Positions 48,790 to 56,438 of a DNA stretch of 64,000 nt are shown here, one piece after another. Position 1 is the first letter of the stretch. Each line of letters opens with the position of its first letter. The notes beneath the pieces are model-generated. The model made no database searches. It was not told where the DNA came from and worked only from the letters and a program-made list of their open reading frames with translations. The stretch spans positions 1 to 64,000 of the forward strand of contig CAZHTF010000003.1 of NCBI GenBank assembly GCA_964535305.1. The letters are read 5' to 3'. A program made the position numbers and the translations under genes. The DNA comes from CAZHTF01 sp964535305. GTDB taxonomy: Bacteria; Planctomycetota; Phycisphaerae; UBA1845; Fen-1342.

Positions 48790-49797
48790 ATGCGCATCGC
48801 CGTCGACGCGATGGGCGGAGATCACGCCCCGCGCGAGATCATCCGCGGCGTGGCTGCTGGGCTGAGCTACCTGGATCCCGCCGACCAGTTGCTGCTCTAC
48901 GGCCCGCGCGAGGTGGTCGAGGCTGAGCTGCGCACCGCGAATCTGCAGGATCCGCGGGTGCAGGTGGTGGCCTGCGCGCAACTGATTGAGATGCATGAGT
49001 CACCGGTCGACGCGCTGCGCCAGAAGCGCGATTCGTCGATCGTGCGCATGGCGGTTGACGCTGGCAAAGGCGAGGTGGACGCGCTGCTCTCCGCCGGGAA
49101 CACCGGGGCATTTGCGGCGGCGTGTCAGTTGCGGATCAAGCCGATTCCGGGCGTTTCGCGGCCTGGCATCGCGGTATTGATGCCGACGTTTCACGGGCCG
49201 GTGGTGATGTGTGACGTGGGTGCGAATGTGGCGCCCAAGCCGCATCATCTATACGAATACGCATGCATGTGCGATTGCTACGCCCGCACCGTGCTGGGCA
49301 AGGAGCGCCCGCGGATCGGGGTGGCCTCGATCGGCGAAGAGGACGGCAAGGGCAACACGCTTGTGAAGGAGGCCCGGGCGCTGCTCAAGAGCGACGCCTC
49401 GCTGAATTTTGTCGGAAATATCGAAGGCAAGGACATCTTCGCCGGCGCGTGCGACGTGTTCATCTGCGACGGCTTCACCGGCAACATCCTGCTGAAAATG
49501 ACCGAGGGATTGGCCGAAGGCCTGTTCAAGACCATTGTGCACGAGATCGAGGCCGAAGCCGCCGGGCTCTCCAAGCAGTTTGAGCCGATCGTGCGGCGGA
49601 TCTGGAAACGGCACGATTTCGCCGAGCACGGCGGCGCTCCGCTGCTGGGCATCAACAGCGTCGCGATCATCTGTCACGGCCGCAGCGATTACCGCGCAAT
49701 CGCGAATGCCATCCGCGTCGCCGGCGAGCAGCATCGAGCCAACCTAATCTCAATCGTTTCCGAGCATCTCAAGAAGCGGCAAGAGTTCGTGACATGA
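48790..49797 (+). CDS. plsX: Phosphate acyltransferase PlsX
   Basis: 335 aa. It makes acyl-phosphate from acyl-ACP for phosphatidic acid synthesis. Motifs: MRIAVDAMGGDHAPREIIRG, SSIVRMAVDAGKGEVDALLS, SAGNTGAFAAACQL, GPVVMCDVGANVAPKPHHL, RIGVASIGEEDGKGNTLVKE, VFICDGFTGNILLKMTEGLA and the end GAPLLGINSVAIICHGRSD. Normal length. The stop overlaps the fabH start (ATGA). Confidence 0.97.
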   Translation: MRIAVDAMGGDHAPREIIRGVAAGLSYLDPADQLLLYGPREVVEAELRTANLQDPRVQVVACAQLIEMHESPVDALRQKRDSSIVRMAVDAGKGEVDALLSAGNTGAFAAACQLRIKPIPGVSRPGIAVLMPTFHGPVVMCDVGANVAPKPHHLYEYACMCDCYARTVLGKERPRIGVASIGEEDGKGNTLVKEARALLKSDASLNFVGNIEGKDIFAGACDVFICDGFTGNILLKMTEGLAEGLFKTIVHEIEAEAAGLSKQFEPIVRRIWKRHDFAEHGGAPLLGINSVAIICHGRSDYRAIANAIRVAGEQHRANLISIVSEHLKKRQEFVT

Positions 49798-50786
49798 AGC
49801 TGAGCTGGCCGGTCGAATTCGCCGGCACCGGCGTCGGAATTCCGCAGCGGGTTGTCACCAACGACGACCTGGCGCGGCGGCTTGACACCAGTGATGAGTG
49901 GATCGTCACACGCACCGGCGTGCGCGAGCGGCGCATGGCTGGGCCGGATGAGTCTACGCTTTCGCTCGCGACCGTCGCCTCGCGCGGGGCCCTGGAGCAA
50001 GCCGGCCTGAGCGCCGCGCAGCTCGACCTGGTGATGTGCTGCACCATCACGCCAGAGCACCCGCTGCCCTCGACCGCCTGCGAGCTGCAACATCAATTGG
50101 GCTGCACGCGGGCTGCGGCCTTTGACCTGGTCGCGGCCTGCTCGGGCTTTGTCTTCGGCACGCTCACCGCGGCCCAATACCTGGGAACCGGCATGGCCAC
50201 GCACGCGCTGGTGGTCGGCGTCGACTGCATGACGCGCATGGCCGACATGGAAGACCGCTCGAGCTGCATCCTCTTTGGCGACGGCGCGGGCGCCGGCATC
50301 CTGCGGCGCAGCAGCGATCCGAGCCGCGGAATCCTCGCCGCGCGGATGCAGTCCGACGGCAGCCGCGCTGATCTGATCTGGGTTCCCGCGGGCGGGGCCA
50401 AAGAGCCGGCCTCGGTCCGCACGGTGAACGAGCGGCTGCACCTGATGCGGATGCGCGGCCGCGAGGTTTACAAGTTTGCCGTCACGCAAATGCAGGATCT
50501 GATCGTTCAGACGCTCGACGACGCCGGCCTGACGATGCGCGACGTCGACATGCTCGTGCCGCATCAATCCAACCTGCGGATCATCGAGTCGGCTTGCGAG
50601 AAGCTGGGTGTGCCCGACAGCAAGCTGATCGTCAATATCCACAAGTATGGCAACACGTCGGCCGCGTCCGTTCCGATCGCCTTCCACGAAGCGCGCCAGC
50701 AGCAGCGCATTCGTCCCGGCAACCTGGTGCTGATGGTCGCCTTCGGGGCCGGGCTTACCTGGGGCAGCCTGCTGATACGGGTGTAA
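49794..50786 (+). CDS. fabH: 3-oxoacyl-ACP synthase III
   Basis: 330 aa. It starts fatty acid chains by condensing acyl-CoA with malonyl-ACP. The catalytic triad is present: Cys in FDLVAACSGFVFGTL, His in MLVPHQSNLRIIES and Asn in IHKYGNTSAASVPIA. Other motifs: SDEWIVTRTGVRERRM, FGDGAGAGILRRSSD and the final LMVAFGAGLTWGSLLIR. It overlaps plsX by four bases and lies one base before fabD. Confidence 0.97.
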   Translation: MKLSWPVEFAGTGVGIPQRVVTNDDLARRLDTSDEWIVTRTGVRERRMAGPDESTLSLATVASRGALEQAGLSAAQLDLVMCCTITPEHPLPSTACELQHQLGCTRAAAFDLVAACSGFVFGTLTAAQYLGTGMATHALVVGVDCMTRMADMEDRSSCILFGDGAGAGILRRSSDPSRGILAARMQSDGSRADLIWVPAGGAKEPASVRTVNERLHLMRMRGREVYKFAVTQMQDLIVQTLDDAGLTMRDVDMLVPHQSNLRIIESACEKLGVPDSKLIVNIHKYGNTSAASVPIAFHEARQQQRIRPGNLVLMVAFGAGLTWGSLLIRV

Positions 50787-50787
50787 C

Positions 50788-51723
50788 GTGTCCTCGCAAG
50801 CCGCTATTTTTCCGGGACAGGGCGCGCAACTGCTAGGCATGGGCCGCGATGTGGCCGAACGCTTCGCGGTCGCGAGACAGACCTTCGCCCGCGCCGACGA
50901 ACTGCTGGCGATCCCGCTTTCGCGGCTGTGCTTCGAGGGGCCTGCTGAGCGCCTGAACGATACTGATGTGCAGCAGGTCGCGATTTTCACCACCAGCGTG
51001 GCGCTGTTCCGCGCCGCGCTCGAGGCGGGCGCGCTTCGGCTCGAGCAGTTCGCCGCGATGGGCGGGCTGAGCTTGGGCGAATACACCGCGCTGCACCTGG
51101 CCGGTGCGGTCTCATTCGACGATGCGCTGCGGCTGGTGTACACGCGCGGGCAGCTCATGCAGCGCTGCGCCGAGAAATACCCCGGCGGCATGGTCTCGCT
51201 GATGGGGCTCGATGAGACGCAGGCACTGGCTCTGTGCGAGCGGGCGCTGCCTAAGGGCCGTGTTTCTCCGGCGAATTTCAATTGCCCCGGGCAGATCGTG
51301 ATCTCCGGCGAGAAGGCCGGCTGCGAGGCCGCCGCCGCGCTGGCCGAGGAGTTTGGCGGGAAGGCGATTCCGCTGAAGGTGGCGGGCGCGTTTCACAGCG
51401 AACTGATGCGCGAGGCGGCCGACGGCCTCCGCGAGACGCTGGAGCGCACCGCGTTTGAGCTGCCGAAGCTGCGCGTCATCGCCAACGTGGATGCGCAGTA
51501 TCACGCCGACGTGGCGGGCATTCGTGATTCGCTGTATCGGCAGGTGTTCAACCCGGTGCGCTGGCAAGGCTGCGTCGAGCGGCTGATCGCGGACGGCTGC
51601 ACCGCATTCTGGGAAGTCGGCCCGAACAAGGTGCTCAGCGGGCTGATGCGGAAGATCAACCGCGCCGCCAAGGTGACCAACCTCAGCACCGCGAACGACC
51701 TGACACCGCCGGCGTCGGCGTGA
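50788..51723 (+). CDS. fabD: Malonyl-CoA:ACP transacylase
   Basis: 311 aa, GTG start right after the fabH stop. It loads malonyl groups onto ACP. Motifs: AAIFPGQGAQLLGMG, LCFEGPAERLNDTDVQQVAI, the nucleophile Ser in MGGLSLGEYTALHLAGA (GLSLG where GHSLG is usual, so the His before the Ser is Leu), NCPGQIVISGE and the second His in VAGAFHSELM. Length normal. The changed His has been seen in some homologues and does not by itself rule out activity. Confidence 0.95.
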   Translation: MSSQAAIFPGQGAQLLGMGRDVAERFAVARQTFARADELLAIPLSRLCFEGPAERLNDTDVQQVAIFTTSVALFRAALEAGALRLEQFAAMGGLSLGEYTALHLAGAVSFDDALRLVYTRGQLMQRCAEKYPGGMVSLMGLDETQALALCERALPKGRVSPANFNCPGQIVISGEKAGCEAAAALAEEFGGKAIPLKVAGAFHSELMREAADGLRETLERTAFELPKLRVIANVDAQYHADVAGIRDSLYRQVFNPVRWQGCVERLIADGCTAFWEVGPNKVLSGLMRKINRAAKVTNLSTANDLTPPASA

Positions 51724-51736
51724 GAGGAGTGCGCCC

Positions 51737-52477
51737 ATGAGCCTGAAGGAGCGCATCGCGCTGGTGACAGGCGCTTCGCGCGGGATCGGCCGCGCCATCT
51801 GCGAGACGCTAGCGCGCGAAGGCGCTACCGTGATCGCCGCCGCGCGCGACCTGGGCAAGATCCGCGAGTGGGTCAGCGGCGAGCCGCTGTTTGCCGAGCG
51901 CGTCATCGCCACGCAGCTTGACGTGACCGACAAGGCCGCCTGCGCCCGCGTGGTCGAAGAGAGCGCGGAGCGCTTCGAACGGCTGGACATCCTGGTTAAC
52001 AACGCCGGCATCACGCGCGACGGCCTGCTGATGAGCATGGAAGATGAGCAGTTCGACGCGGTGCTCGATACCAATCTGCGTTCGGCATTCTGGCTGACGC
52101 GTGCGGCGTCGCGACATATGGTCCGTGCCCGCTACGGGCGGATTATCAATATTGCAAGCATCAGCGGCCTGGCGGGCAACGCCGGGCAGGCCAATTACGC
52201 CGCCGCCAAGGCCGGCATGATCGGCCTGACCAAGTCGGTCGCCAAGGAGCTGGGCAAGCGCGGCGTGACGTGCAACGCGGTGGCGCCGGGCTTCATCGAA
52301 ACCGACATGACCGACGTACTGCCCGATCGGCTCAAGGAGCAACTGCGGCCGATGATTCCGCTGCAGCGCTTCGGCGCACCGGGCGAGATCGCGGCTGTGG
52401 TCGCATTCCTGGCCGGTCCCGGCTCGAGCTACGTCACCGGCCAGGTGTTCGTGGTCGACGGCGGTCTGCACACCTGA
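51737..52477 (+). CDS. fabG: 3-oxoacyl-ACP reductase
   Basis: 246 aa short-chain dehydrogenase. NADPH motif LVTGASRGIGRAICETLARE, NNAGITRDGLLMSMEDEQFD, catalytic Ser in IINIASISGLAGNAGQ, Tyr/Lys in NYAAAKAGMIGLTKS, and PGFIETDMTDVLP. It reduces 3-oxoacyl-ACP. acpP and fabF, which commonly follow fabG, are not here; the next genes lie on the other strand. Confidence 0.96.
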   Translation: MSLKERIALVTGASRGIGRAICETLAREGATVIAAARDLGKIREWVSGEPLFAERVIATQLDVTDKAACARVVEESAERFERLDILVNNAGITRDGLLMSMEDEQFDAVLDTNLRSAFWLTRAASRHMVRARYGRIINIASISGLAGNAGQANYAAAKAGMIGLTKSVAKELGKRGVTCNAVAPGFIETDMTDVLPDRLKEQLRPMIPLQRFGAPGEIAAVVAFLAGPGSSYVTGQVFVVDGGLHT

Positions 52478-52566
52478 TGTAGATGTAGGGGGTTTGCGGG
52501 CTGCGGGTTACCGTTGGGTCAATCGCGCGGCGCCACGAAAGCGCTCGTATTCCACGCGACCCGCGA

Positions 52567-53817
52567 TTAGCGCGGCCAAGCGTCCAGGTACTCCTGGGCC
52601 TCTTTGGCCTGCCGCGTGCCGGGGTAGTCGCGTGTGATCTCCTCGAACATCCGCTTGGCGTCGCTGCGTTTGCCGGTTCGCAGGTATGTCCGCGCCTGCC
52701 GCAGCTTGGCCTCGGCTTCGTCATTGCTGGATAGCTCGCCTTGCGACGCAGCGCCGCCGGAGGGCTTGTCGCCGGCACCCGCGCCGCCGCTTGAGGCGCT
52801 CTTGCCTGCGCCACCCGCTGCGGACGTAGCGGATTTTGGCGGCGGCGCAGATGCGCGTGGCGTGAATTCGGCCGGCACGCCCGCCTTCGTCCGCGCCGGC
52901 ACGGGCCGATACTCGTTGCGCGCTTCGGCGGCAGCGGAACGCAGGGCATACGCCGCAGCCGCGTCCGCGGGATCGGCCACGCAGCGCAAGAACCCATAGC
53001 TATCGATGACGATGATGCAGGGCGAGAAGGGCGCGTCGTACGCGACATGCGTGATCGGTGCCTTGATCGACTGCTGCTCGTACACCTGCGGCCAGAGATA
53101 GCCGTTCTCGTCGGCAAACTTCCGGGCCGCATCGCCGCGGGCCGCACTGTCGGCGTTGACGCCGATGAAGCGAACATCGGGGTCGCTCTTGAACGCCTCG
53201 AAGAGCGCCGTCGCGCCGCGCGATTGCTCGGCAGCCGGCGGCCGAAGCAGCGTCCAGAAGTACAGCGCGAAGACCTTCCCGTCCGTGGCCGGCGCGTAGT
53301 CGGTTCCGAGCACTTCAAGCCTGGCGGCCGGCGCTTTCTGGCCGACACGCGTGAAGGCCATGCGGGCGCGAGCGATGGCGCGGTGTTCGTCGGGCTTGAC
53401 GAACTTCGCGCGGCGCTCGGCGATCTGCTCACCAAGCTGCGCGTCACCGGCAGCGACCGCTGCCAGCAGGGCCCTGTCCAGCACGGCTTGCGGCGCCTTC
53501 GCATCGCTGAACAGCTCCGCGGCCCGCTCGGCGGCGCGGCCTGCGTCGCCAATCGCGAGGTTGCCCAACAGCTCGACCTGCAGGGCCCGCTCGCGATCTG
53601 CCGGCGGCAAGGTGCCCGGCGACAACTTCAATTGCGCAAACTTCTGAAGCGCCGCGCGACCCTGCTCCGGCGTGAGCACGGCAGCGGCCGAGAGCTCGTC
53701 CAGCAGACTCTGCAACTCGCTGGACTGTGCGATCGCCATGGCGGGCGCAGCCAACACGCACAAGAGCGTAACGAGAACAAGCTGCTGGCGGTTTGAAAAC
53801 ACGCGCGGGTCTCCCAT
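52567..53817 (-). CDS. Secreted thioredoxin-fold/TPR protein lacking CxxC
   Basis: 416 aa. Start 53817 gives a signal peptide (QQLVLVTLLCVLAAPAMAIA). Residues ~30-145 are helical repeats (ALQKFAQLKLSPGT, AERAAELFSDAKAPQAVLDR). Residues ~160-300 look like a TlpA/thioredoxin fold (GKVFALYFWTLLRPPAAEQS, FKSDPDVRFIGVNADS, AYDAPFSPCIIVIDSYGFLR), but the redox CxxC site is replaced by WTLLRP. A Ser/Gly/Ala linker precedes a C-terminal TPR-like pair (AEAKLRQARTYLRTGKRSDA, FEEITRDYPGTRQAKEAQEY). It is probably a periplasmic scaffold rather than an oxidoreductase. Confidence 0.75.
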   Translation of the reverse strand: MGDPRVFSNRQQLVLVTLLCVLAAPAMAIAQSSELQSLLDELSAAAVLTPEQGRAALQKFAQLKLSPGTLPPADRERALQVELLGNLAIGDAGRAAERAAELFSDAKAPQAVLDRALLAAVAAGDAQLGEQIAERRAKFVKPDEHRAIARARMAFTRVGQKAPAARLEVLGTDYAPATDGKVFALYFWTLLRPPAAEQSRGATALFEAFKSDPDVRFIGVNADSAARGDAARKFADENGYLWPQVYEQQSIKAPITHVAYDAPFSPCIIVIDSYGFLRCVADPADAAAAYALRSAAAEARNEYRPVPARTKAGVPAEFTPRASAPPPKSATSAAGGAGKSASSGGAGAGDKPSGGAASQGELSSNDEAEAKLRQARTYLRTGKRSDAKRMFEEITRDYPGTRQAKEAQEYLDAWPR

Positions 53818-54074
53818 CGCCTGTCGCTGCGCTAGCGGGCCGTGTCTGGCATTCAGCTTACCCGACCTGCGCTTTTGAAATTCGAGCACTGCGCCAAGGA
53901 ACAACTGGCCGGGCGCCGCTTCTGAGCGACACCCTGCCGCGTGAAAAACCCGCGTCTGCGAGTCTAATGCCGCCGGGCACTGCCCGATGCTGGTGCGAAC
54001 TCTAGCTTGCATTCGCGGCTCCCGCGGAGACGGCGCTCAGAATGTGAAAATCTCGAACCGAGTTGGCGCGCGGC

Positions 54075-54410
54075 CTAGGCTGTCAATTGCCGCAGCGCGG
54101 TTGGGACATCGGCGGCGATCTGAAAGAAGTGATCCAGGTGCGTGACTTCGAATACGCCGGCGATACTCGCGCGCGGCCCAGCCAGGATCACGCGGCACTC
54201 CTGCGTGTTCGCCTGCGCCACGACCCGCACCAACTGGCCGATCCCGGCGGAATTCAGATACTGCAGGCCGGCCAGGTCGAGCACCAGCGCCGCGCCGCGG
54301 CGGTCGAGGCATTCGAGCGCCTGCGCGACGAGGGCATCGTCCGCGCCGGTCAACTCGCCCTCAAGCGCCAGCACGTGCACGCCGGCCTGAAGCGTGCGGC
54401 TGATGTTCAT
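54075..54410 (-). CDS. STAS-domain anti-sigma-factor-antagonist-like protein
   Basis: 111 aa. The core is a single STAS domain: VHVLALEGELTGADDALVAQ, ALVLDLAGLQYLNSAGIGQL and CRVILAGPRASIAGVFEVTH. The Ser in LNSAGIG is at the phosphorylation position of SpoIIAA/RsbV proteins, which switch an anti-sigma kinase. It starts eight bases after the glgP stop on the same strand, so it is probably co-transcribed with glgP. No kinase or phosphatase partner lies nearby. Confidence 0.88.
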   Translation of the reverse strand: MNISRTLQAGVHVLALEGELTGADDALVAQALECLDRRGAALVLDLAGLQYLNSAGIGQLVRVVAQANTQECRVILAGPRASIAGVFEVTHLDHFFQIAADVPTALRQLTA

Positions 54411-54418
54411 GCCCGTGC

Positions 54419-56107
54419 TCACGTGTAGGCCCGCACGACGTATTGCTGCATCATGCGGTGGGTGTTGAAGTAGGAGCCATTGAGCGCGATGCTGTTGCGC
54501 ATCACCTCGGCGAAACGCTCGCGCTGCTGGTAGAACATGGGCAAGATGGTGTACTCGAGCTTGTCGTAGATGACGGCGGCATCGCGCCAGCGGTCCGACT
54601 CCTGCCCGCGCTGCCAATCGTCTTTTCCAATCGACCAGCCAGTGACACCCTCGATCCAGCCTTCGACCCACCAGCCGTCGATCACGCTCAGCGAAGGCAC
54701 GCCATTCAGCGCCGCCTTCATCCCGCTGGTGCCAGAGGCTTCGAGCGGCGGCTGCGGATTGTTCAGCCACAGGTCCACGCCCGGCGCCATCACTCGGCAC
54801 AGCTCCATGTCGTAATTCTCAAGGTAGACCGTGCGGACCGTGTCGCGGAGCAGCTCACGCGCCTCGAACACGCGGCGGATCAGCGCCTTGCCTTCCTGGT
54901 CGTGCGGGTGCGCCTTGCCGGCGAAGATCAGTTGCAGCCCGCCACTATCGCTGGCGATCTTCTTGAGCCGCTCGATGTCCTCAAAGATCAACCCAGCGCG
55001 CTTGTACGTCGCGGCGCGACGGGCGAAGCCGATCGTGAATACATCCGCTCGCATGCCGACGTTGGTTCGGCGGTTGACGTGCTCGATCAGCTTGGTCTTG
55101 GCGCGCTCGTGCGCCTGCCAGATCTCGTGCAGCGGGATCTTGCAGGCATTCCGCAGATTCAGATTGTCTTCGCGCCAGTCGGGAACATGTCGGTCGAACA
55201 GCTCGCGGAACGCGGGCGCAGCCCAGGTCACCGCATGAATGCCGTTGGTGACGTAATCCACCGGATGCGGATTGAACAGTTGCCGCGAGACCTCGCCGTG
55301 CCGCTTGGCGACAGCGTTCACATAGTGGCTCAGCCGCAGCGCTAGCGTAGTGACATTCAGCGTGCCGTCGAGGCAGTTCAGCATCTTGAGCTGCCGGACG
55401 GACTCGGCGTCCAGCACGCGCGTCACCAGGTCCACCGCAAACTTGTCATGCCCGGCGGCGACGGGCGTGTGCGTGGTGAAGGCGCACATCTTGCGAACGC
55501 TGGCGATGTCGTCGTCGCTGATGTCGCTTCGGCCGGACTTGCGCAAAACTTCTGAAAGCAGCTCGAGCACCAGCAGGCTGGCGTGGCCTTCGTTCATGTG
55601 AAAGCGGCGGATCTGGTCTTGCCCAAGCGCGCGCAGCATGCGCACGCCGCCGATACCCAGCACGGTCTCCTGCGCCAGGCGATAGTGCGAGTCTCCGCCG
55701 TAGAGGTGCCCGGAGAGGTTTCGATCGGCCTCGTTGTTTTCGGGCAGGTTGGTGTCGAGGAAGTAGACCGGGACGGTGTAACCACCGGCGCCCGCGACCT
55801 CGAACTTCCAGGCCCGCAGGTGCACGGTGCGGCCTTCGACACTGACGCTGGCGCGGGCCGGCAACTCGCGCAGATACTCGGCGACACTCCAGTTCACCGG
55901 CTCTTCAACTTGCCGCCCGCTCTCGTCGAGCCTCTGCGTGCAGTAGCCGCGGCGATGCAGCAGAGTGACGGCCACCATCGGCACGCGTAGGTCGGCGGCG
56001 GCCCGAATGGTGTCTCCGGCCAATACGCCCAGGCCGCCGCTATAAGTCGGCACCTCAGCGGTAAGTCCGATCTCCATGGAGAAGTAGGCGATGGTTCGGG
56101 GATTCAC
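54419..56107 (-). CDS. glgP: Alpha-glucan phosphorylase (short form)
   Basis: 562 aa GT35 enzyme, the short archaeal/bacterial type rather than the ~800-aa form. It releases glucose-1-phosphate from glycogen. Motifs: IAYFSMEIGLTAEVPTYSGG, GVLAGDTIRAAADLRVPMVA, FHMNEGHASLLVLELL, TTHTPVAAGHDKF, VDYVTNGIHAVTW, GFARRAATYKRAGLIF and the PLP-lysine segment EASGTSGMKAALNGVPSLSV with DGWWVEG. Divergent from glgX across 331 bases. Confidence 0.94.
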   Translation of the reverse strand: MNPRTIAYFSMEIGLTAEVPTYSGGLGVLAGDTIRAAADLRVPMVAVTLLHRRGYCTQRLDESGRQVEEPVNWSVAEYLRELPARASVSVEGRTVHLRAWKFEVAGAGGYTVPVYFLDTNLPENNEADRNLSGHLYGGDSHYRLAQETVLGIGGVRMLRALGQDQIRRFHMNEGHASLLVLELLSEVLRKSGRSDISDDDIASVRKMCAFTTHTPVAAGHDKFAVDLVTRVLDAESVRQLKMLNCLDGTLNVTTLALRLSHYVNAVAKRHGEVSRQLFNPHPVDYVTNGIHAVTWAAPAFRELFDRHVPDWREDNLNLRNACKIPLHEIWQAHERAKTKLIEHVNRRTNVGMRADVFTIGFARRAATYKRAGLIFEDIERLKKIASDSGGLQLIFAGKAHPHDQEGKALIRRVFEARELLRDTVRTVYLENYDMELCRVMAPGVDLWLNNPQPPLEASGTSGMKAALNGVPSLSVIDGWWVEGWIEGVTGWSIGKDDWQRGQESDRWRDAAVIYDKLEYTILPMFYQQRERFAEVMRNSIALNGSYFNTHRMMQQYVVRAYT

Positions 56108-56438
56108 GTGGCTTACGGTCCTCGTCTAGCGCTGGCCGGCCGCGGCGACACTGCCCGCGGGCAAAGCACGCGTACGAAAGCGGCTTTGCAAAGCCGAACC
56201 AGTCGCCGGGTTCCTGGTTATGCGGCTCGACCTCAGGCGCGCCATGCCCGAATTGGCGTCCCAAACCCTCAATCGCAGCCAGCCCCAGCGTAGTGCACGC
56301 GGCCGGGCCCCGGCAAGCCCGGTGCGCGGCGCGGCGCTTGACGATCTATCGGGTCGTCGTCACGCTCTGCTTGACTGCGGCTCGGTCTGGCCGCGCTCCC
56401 GCTCATCGCGGCGCATCATTCAAGCAACAGGACAGCCT
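56108..56438. other. Divergent glgP/glgX intergenic region
   Basis: 331 bases between glgP and the preferred glgX start. A frame open upstream of 56439 in the glgX phase is arginine-rich and lacks the features of the family, so it is treated as non-coding. No strong promoter was recognised. Confidence 0.5.
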
